Source of the DNA: Virgibacillus_F flavescens
GTDB lineage: Bacteria; Bacillota; Bacilli; Bacillales; Amphibacillaceae
NCBI RefSeq assembly: GCF_050574275.1
Contig: NZ_CP192260.1
Coordinates: 1,612,001 to 1,676,000 of the forward strand
Direction of reading: 5' to 3'
DNA: 64,000 nucleotides
Of this stretch, positions 60,776-64,000 are shown piece after piece. Each line of letters opens with the position of its first letter. Within the stretch, counting starts at the first letter, position 1. The translations under genes and the position numbers were made by a program. Below the pieces are notes generated by a model. It was given only the letters and a program-made list of their open reading frames with translations. It searched no databases and was not told where the DNA came from.

Positions 60776-60940
60776 GTGGATGATCAGTCTACTATTTCTT
60801 ATAATTCTTTAGTAACTAAAGTACAGCAACAAGAAGAAACTATAACACAATTACTTATAATTATAGCTGCCACAAATCGTAAGTTATCTGAACTTATTGA
60901 AGCGCAGAATCAACTGAAACATTCACTAACACATTCATAA
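60776..60940 (+). CDS. Small coiled-coil protein of unknown function
   Basis: 54 aa from GTG 60776 (MDDQSTISYNSLVTKVQQQE), with AGAGGTGAT upstream; ATG 60752 or 60770 are alternatives. Heptad pattern from residue 10 to the end (QEETITQLLIIIAATNRKLSELIEAQNQL). No match recognised. It stands between hpf and secA, where B. subtilis has no equivalent that I can name. Confidence 0.5.
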   Translation: MDDQSTISYNSLVTKVQQQEETITQLLIIIAATNRKLSELIEAQNQLKHSLTHS

Positions 60941-60998
60941 TTATTCCTCGAGTAAGAAACCTCTTTTTTCCTGCGATAACCCCATACTACTTCACTAA

Positions 60999-61028
60999 GC
61001 AAAGCCACCCATCCTCGGGTGGCTTTGC
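60999..61028 (+). repeat. Perfect 12-bp hairpin without T run
   Basis: GCAAAGCCACCC / GGGTGGCTTTGC with 6-nt loop. Possibly a terminator lacking its T tract, or a separate structural element. Confidence 0.55.
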
Positions 61029-61054
61029 TGTCTGTAGGTTGGAACTTTTCTTAT

Positions 61055-61180
61055 TGGCATAGCTACGGCTCCTAGAAGCTGCCGTCATAAGTAATGAACA
61101 CTTCGAACGCGAATACCATGCGTTCTTCGGTTCCTTACTTATGCGTCTGCTTCTGACCAGTCGCCTTCGCTTTTCGTAGT
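61055..61180 (+). repeat. Large inverted repeat before secA (family D)
   Basis: Nested arms AGAAGC (61074) / GCTTCT (61149) and CATAAGTAA (61086) / TTACTTATG (61135), with inner CTTCGAACGC / GCGTTCTTCGG. The style is that of a mobile or REP-like intergenic element; only one copy is visible in this window. Nothing else is supported in 60941-61250. Confidence 0.65.
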
Positions 61181-61270
61181 AGTTGTCATACTTGTTTATT
61201 AAATGTTATTATTGGTAGTGGACAATAGTTTTAGATAAATGATTTTGAACTATATTGAGGAGCGTTTATT

Positions 61271-63775
61271 ATGCCTAGTGTATTAACGAAAATTTTTGGT
61301 GATGGTAACCAAAAACAACTGAATCGTTTGCAAAAGACTGTAGATAAAATTGAAGCGTTAGAATCAGAGTACGAAAAATTAGCAGATAATGATTTTCATA
61401 AAAAAACAGAAGAATTTAAAGAACGTTACAGAAATGGTGAAAAGTTAGGTGATATGCTACCTGAGGCTTTTGCGGTAGTTCGCGAAGCTTCTAAAAGGGT
61501 ACTGAAAATGCGCCCTTTTTCTGTTCAGTTAATGGGGGCAATTGCACTGCATGAAGGTAATATTGCAGAGATGAAAACGGGTGAAGGTAAAACACTTGCA
61601 TCCACTATGCCTGCTTACTTAAATGCAATAACTGAAAAAGGCGTACACATTATAACGGTTAACGAATATTTAGCTGATCGTGATGCTAAGGAAATGGGTG
61701 AACTCTATCAGTTCCTTGGTCTTACTGTTGGTTTAAATGGTAACGGATTAACAAAAGAAGAAAAACGTGATGCATATTATTGCGATATTACGTATGGTAC
61801 GAATAATGAATTTGGTTTTGATTATTTACGTGATAATATGGTTCTTTATAAAGAGCAAATGGTCCAGCGTCCGTTAAACTACGCGATAATTGATGAGGTT
61901 GACTCCATCTTAATTGATGAAGCCAGAACCCCGTTGATTATATCAGGAAGTGCTCAGAAATCTGCATCGCTTTATTTGCAGGCAAATAGTTTTGTAACCA
62001 CATTAAAAAATGAAGATGATTACACGTATGATGTGAAAACAAAGGGAGTTCAACTTACTGAAGAGGGTATTAACAAAGCTGAAAGTTATTTTGCTATCGA
62101 CAATTTATTTGAATTGAATAATGTAGCTTTAACGCATCATATTAACCAGGCGTTAAAGGCAAGAGCTTCGATGCACCGTGATACAGATTACGTTATAGAA
62201 GAAGGCGAAGTAGTAATCGTTGATCAATTTACAGGACGGTTAATGAAAGGTCGACGCTATAGTGATGGTTTGCATCAGGCAATTGAAGCAAAAGAAGGAT
62301 TACAGATTCAAAATGAGAGTATGACATTAGCATCTATTACCTTCCAGAACTTCTTCAGAATGTACCAGAAATTATCAGGTATGACAGGTACAGCTAAAAC
62401 GGAGGAAGAGGAATTCCGTAATATCTATGCAATGGACGTAATTGCAATACCAACTAATCAGCCAATCGTACGTGATGACAAAGCTGACATGGTATACAAG
62501 TCAATGGAGGGCAAGTTCCGTGCGGTTGTCGAAAATATAAAAGAACGCTATGAAAATGGGCAACCTGTCTTAGTGGGTACCGTTGCTGTGGAAACTTCAG
62601 AAGTTATTTCACAACTTTTAAAAAAGGCTGGAGTAAAACATAATGTACTAAATGCGAAAAATCATTACCGCGAGGCAGATATTATTGAAAACGCTGGTCA
62701 GGCAGGATCTGTTACAATTGCTACGAATATGGCTGGACGTGGTACAGATATCAAGCTTGGTGATGGAGTGGTTGAACGCGGTGGATTAGCAGTAATAGGT
62801 ACTGAACGTCATGAATCAAGACGAATTGATAATCAGTTACGTGGACGTGCAGGTCGTCAAGGTGATCCGGGTATGTCACAGTTCTTCCTTTCCATGGAAG
62901 ATGAATTGATGCGTCGTTTCGGTTCTGATAACCTGCGTTCCATGATGGATCGCCTTGGAATGGATGACACGCAGCCAATTGAGAGTAAAATGGTTTCCAG
63001 AGCAGTAGAATCAGCTCAAAAACGAGTAGAAGGAAATAACTTTGATGCTCGTAAAACAGTGTTATCTTATGATGATGTTTTACGTCAACAGCGTGAAATT
63101 ATATACAAACAGCGGTTTGATGTAATTGACTCAGAAAACCTGCGTAACATTATTGAAGAAATGATCAAATCTACCGTTGAACGTATAGTAAAATCACACA
63201 TGTATGAAGACGCGGAAGATCAGGAGCTTTCTTCTATTATTGATTACGTTCATGGGAATTTATTAGAAAAAACGGAGATAGCTGTTTCTGACATTGATGG
63301 AAAAGATAATGACGAAATCGTTGATACTATTCTTGAAAAAGTAAAAGTAAAATACGATCAAAAAGAAGAAGAATTAACTTCAGAACAAATGAGAGAGTTT
63401 GAAAAAGTAATTCTGCTTCGTACTGTCGATTCCAAATGGATGAGTCATATTGATCAAATGGATCAGTTAAGACAAGGTATTCACTTACGTGCATACGGAC
63501 AAAATGATCCATTACAGGAATACCAGGCAGAAGGATTTGCGATGTTTGAACAAATGGTTATTACCATTGAAGAAGAAGTCGCTAAATATGTAATGAAAGC
63601 ACAGATTAGAGAAAACCTTCAGCGTCAGGAAGTTGCGAAGAATACACAAGCAGTTTCTGGTGATGAAAGTAAGAAAAAAGCAAAAAAACCATACGTTAGA
63701 AAAGAAAACATTGGCAGAAATGACCCGTGTCCTTGTGGCAGTGGTAAAAAATATAAAAATTGTCACGGTAAATAA
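61271..63775 (+). CDS. secA: Protein translocase ATPase SecA
   Basis: 834 aa. Walker A MKTGEGKTLASTMPAYL, DEVDSILIDEARTPLIISG (Walker B), TNMAGRGTDIKLG, RIDNQLRGRAGRQGDPG (motor), and the C-terminal zinc-binding tail NDPCPCGSGKKYKNCHGK. Drives export through SecYEG. GAGGAG 10 nt before ATG. Directly upstream of prfB as in B. subtilis. Confidence 0.97.
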   Translation: MPSVLTKIFGDGNQKQLNRLQKTVDKIEALESEYEKLADNDFHKKTEEFKERYRNGEKLGDMLPEAFAVVREASKRVLKMRPFSVQLMGAIALHEGNIAEMKTGEGKTLASTMPAYLNAITEKGVHIITVNEYLADRDAKEMGELYQFLGLTVGLNGNGLTKEEKRDAYYCDITYGTNNEFGFDYLRDNMVLYKEQMVQRPLNYAIIDEVDSILIDEARTPLIISGSAQKSASLYLQANSFVTTLKNEDDYTYDVKTKGVQLTEEGINKAESYFAIDNLFELNNVALTHHINQALKARASMHRDTDYVIEEGEVVIVDQFTGRLMKGRRYSDGLHQAIEAKEGLQIQNESMTLASITFQNFFRMYQKLSGMTGTAKTEEEEFRNIYAMDVIAIPTNQPIVRDDKADMVYKSMEGKFRAVVENIKERYENGQPVLVGTVAVETSEVISQLLKKAGVKHNVLNAKNHYREADIIENAGQAGSVTIATNMAGRGTDIKLGDGVVERGGLAVIGTERHESRRIDNQLRGRAGRQGDPGMSQFFLSMEDELMRRFGSDNLRSMMDRLGMDDTQPIESKMVSRAVESAQKRVEGNNFDARKTVLSYDDVLRQQREIIYKQRFDVIDSENLRNIIEEMIKSTVERIVKSHMYEDAEDQELSSIIDYVHGNLLEKTEIAVSDIDGKDNDEIVDTILEKVKVKYDQKEEELTSEQMREFEKVILLRTVDSKWMSHIDQMDQLRQGIHLRAYGQNDPLQEYQAEGFAMFEQMVITIEEEVAKYVMKAQIRENLQRQEVAKNTQAVSGDESKKKAKKPYVRKENIGRNDPCPCGSGKKYKNCHGK

Positions 63776-63779
63776 ACGA

Positions 63780-63811
63780 AAACACTCCCATAACTTGGGA
63801 GTGTTTTCCTA
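63780..63811 (+). terminator. secA terminator
   Basis: AAACACTCCCA / TGGGAGTGTTT stem and T residues. Confidence 0.88.
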
Positions 63812-63813
63812 AA

Positions 63814-63848
63814 GGGACAGAGGGACAAAAGAACCGTCCCTCTGTCCC
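63814..63848 (+). repeat. Perfect 13-bp inverted repeat before prfB
   Basis: GGGACAGAGGGAC / GTCCCTCTGTCCC with a 9-nt loop (AAAAGAACC). I believe that hairpins of this type are scattered through Firmicutes genomes; only one copy is seen here. Confidence 0.7.
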
Positions 63849-63875
63849 TCAAAAAATAAAGTTGAGGTGGATATT

Positions 63876-64000
63876 TTGGAACTAGCTGAAATAAGAAATG
63901 AATTAGATAAAATGAATACCCGAATTGAAGACTTTAGGGGGTCTCTTTGACTTAGATGCTAAAAAGACCCGAATTGCTCAATTAGAAAATGATATGACTG
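63876..64000 (+). CDS. prfB: Peptide chain release factor 2, 5' part, with programmed +1 frameshift
   Basis: TTG start at 63876 with GAGGTGG upstream encodes MELAEIRNELDKMNTRIEDF, RGSL, then an in-frame TGA at 63948-63950. The site AGGGGG-TCT-CTT-TGA-C has the SD-like AGGGGG and the CTTTGAC slip sequence of all autoregulated prfB genes; a +1 shift continues as DLDAKKTRIAQLENDMT. RF2 reads UGA, so shortage of RF2 favours the shift. The gene runs off the window. Confidence 0.93.

Overview
The window looks like a chromosomal segment of a low-GC Gram-positive, motile, competent member of the Bacillaceae, probably of the Oceanobacillus/Virgibacillus/Lentibacillus type. The reasons are the gene order yvyE-degS-degU-comFA-comFC-yvyF-flgM-flgN-flgK-flgL-yviE-fliW-csrA-flaG-fliD-fliS-fliT-hpf-secA-prfB, which matches the Bacillus subtilis map, strong AGGAGG ribosome binding sites, SigA/SigB/SigD/SigH-type promoters, a CcpA cre site, a sinI-sinR pair, and several sodium-linked transporters (NhaC, DASS, PutP) that fit a salt-adapted lifestyle. 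Genus is inference; no rRNA or tRNA gene is present.

Layout. 1-1070: end of a type I pullulanase gene. 1142-10492: a flagellin and flagellin-glycosylation island. A SigD-type promoter drives a divergent CsrA paralogue and the flagellin gene hag; then come an unknown 201-aa protein, a Maf-type flagellin glycosyltransferase, and a full pseudaminic acid pathway (pseG on the + strand, pseB-C-F-H-I convergent on the - strand). 10692-16481: NhaC antiporter, a histidine kinase/response regulator pair, an M20 peptidase and FabI. 16758-17064: a type I toxin-antitoxin locus (33-aa holin-like toxin plus antisense RNA). 17286-24108: a sigma region 2-like protein, a small symporter accessory protein with a PutP-type symporter, an atypical ureohydrolase, an Asp/Glu racemase and a chemoreceptor. 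24333-32711: two MFS transporters, a DASS symporter, 5-oxoprolinase (pxpBAC), a HAD phosphatase and a YdjO-like zinc protein. 33453-37568: a CcpA-controlled acetaldehyde dehydrogenase with DUF779, a nitrilase and a P-loop protein. 37750-41300: an IDEAL-domain protein, a class B PBP and an LCP protein. 41462-42789: a SinR-box-rich region, a 62-aa protein, a cyclic di-GMP-I riboswitch, sinI and sinR. 42874-45274: vanZ-nagA-nagB. 46193-64000: the conserved degSU-com-flagellar-secA block, ending inside prfB with its programmed frameshift site.

How it fits together. Much of the window concerns the motile-versus-sessile decision: DegS-DegU, SinI-SinR, FlgM (anti-SigD), FliW-CsrA, flagellin and its glycosylation. 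The most striking points are (i) hag is absent from its usual slot between csrA and flaG, where a SigD promoter remains, and sits 55 kb away behind a second csrA-like gene, with two CsrA-type hairpins in its leader; and (ii) a c-di-GMP-I riboswitch lies directly in front of the SinR antagonist gene sinI.

Intergenic space holds several families of dispersed, strongly palindromic repeats (called A, B, C and D here) that are modular, sometimes nested, and in two places lie inside the flagellar operon.
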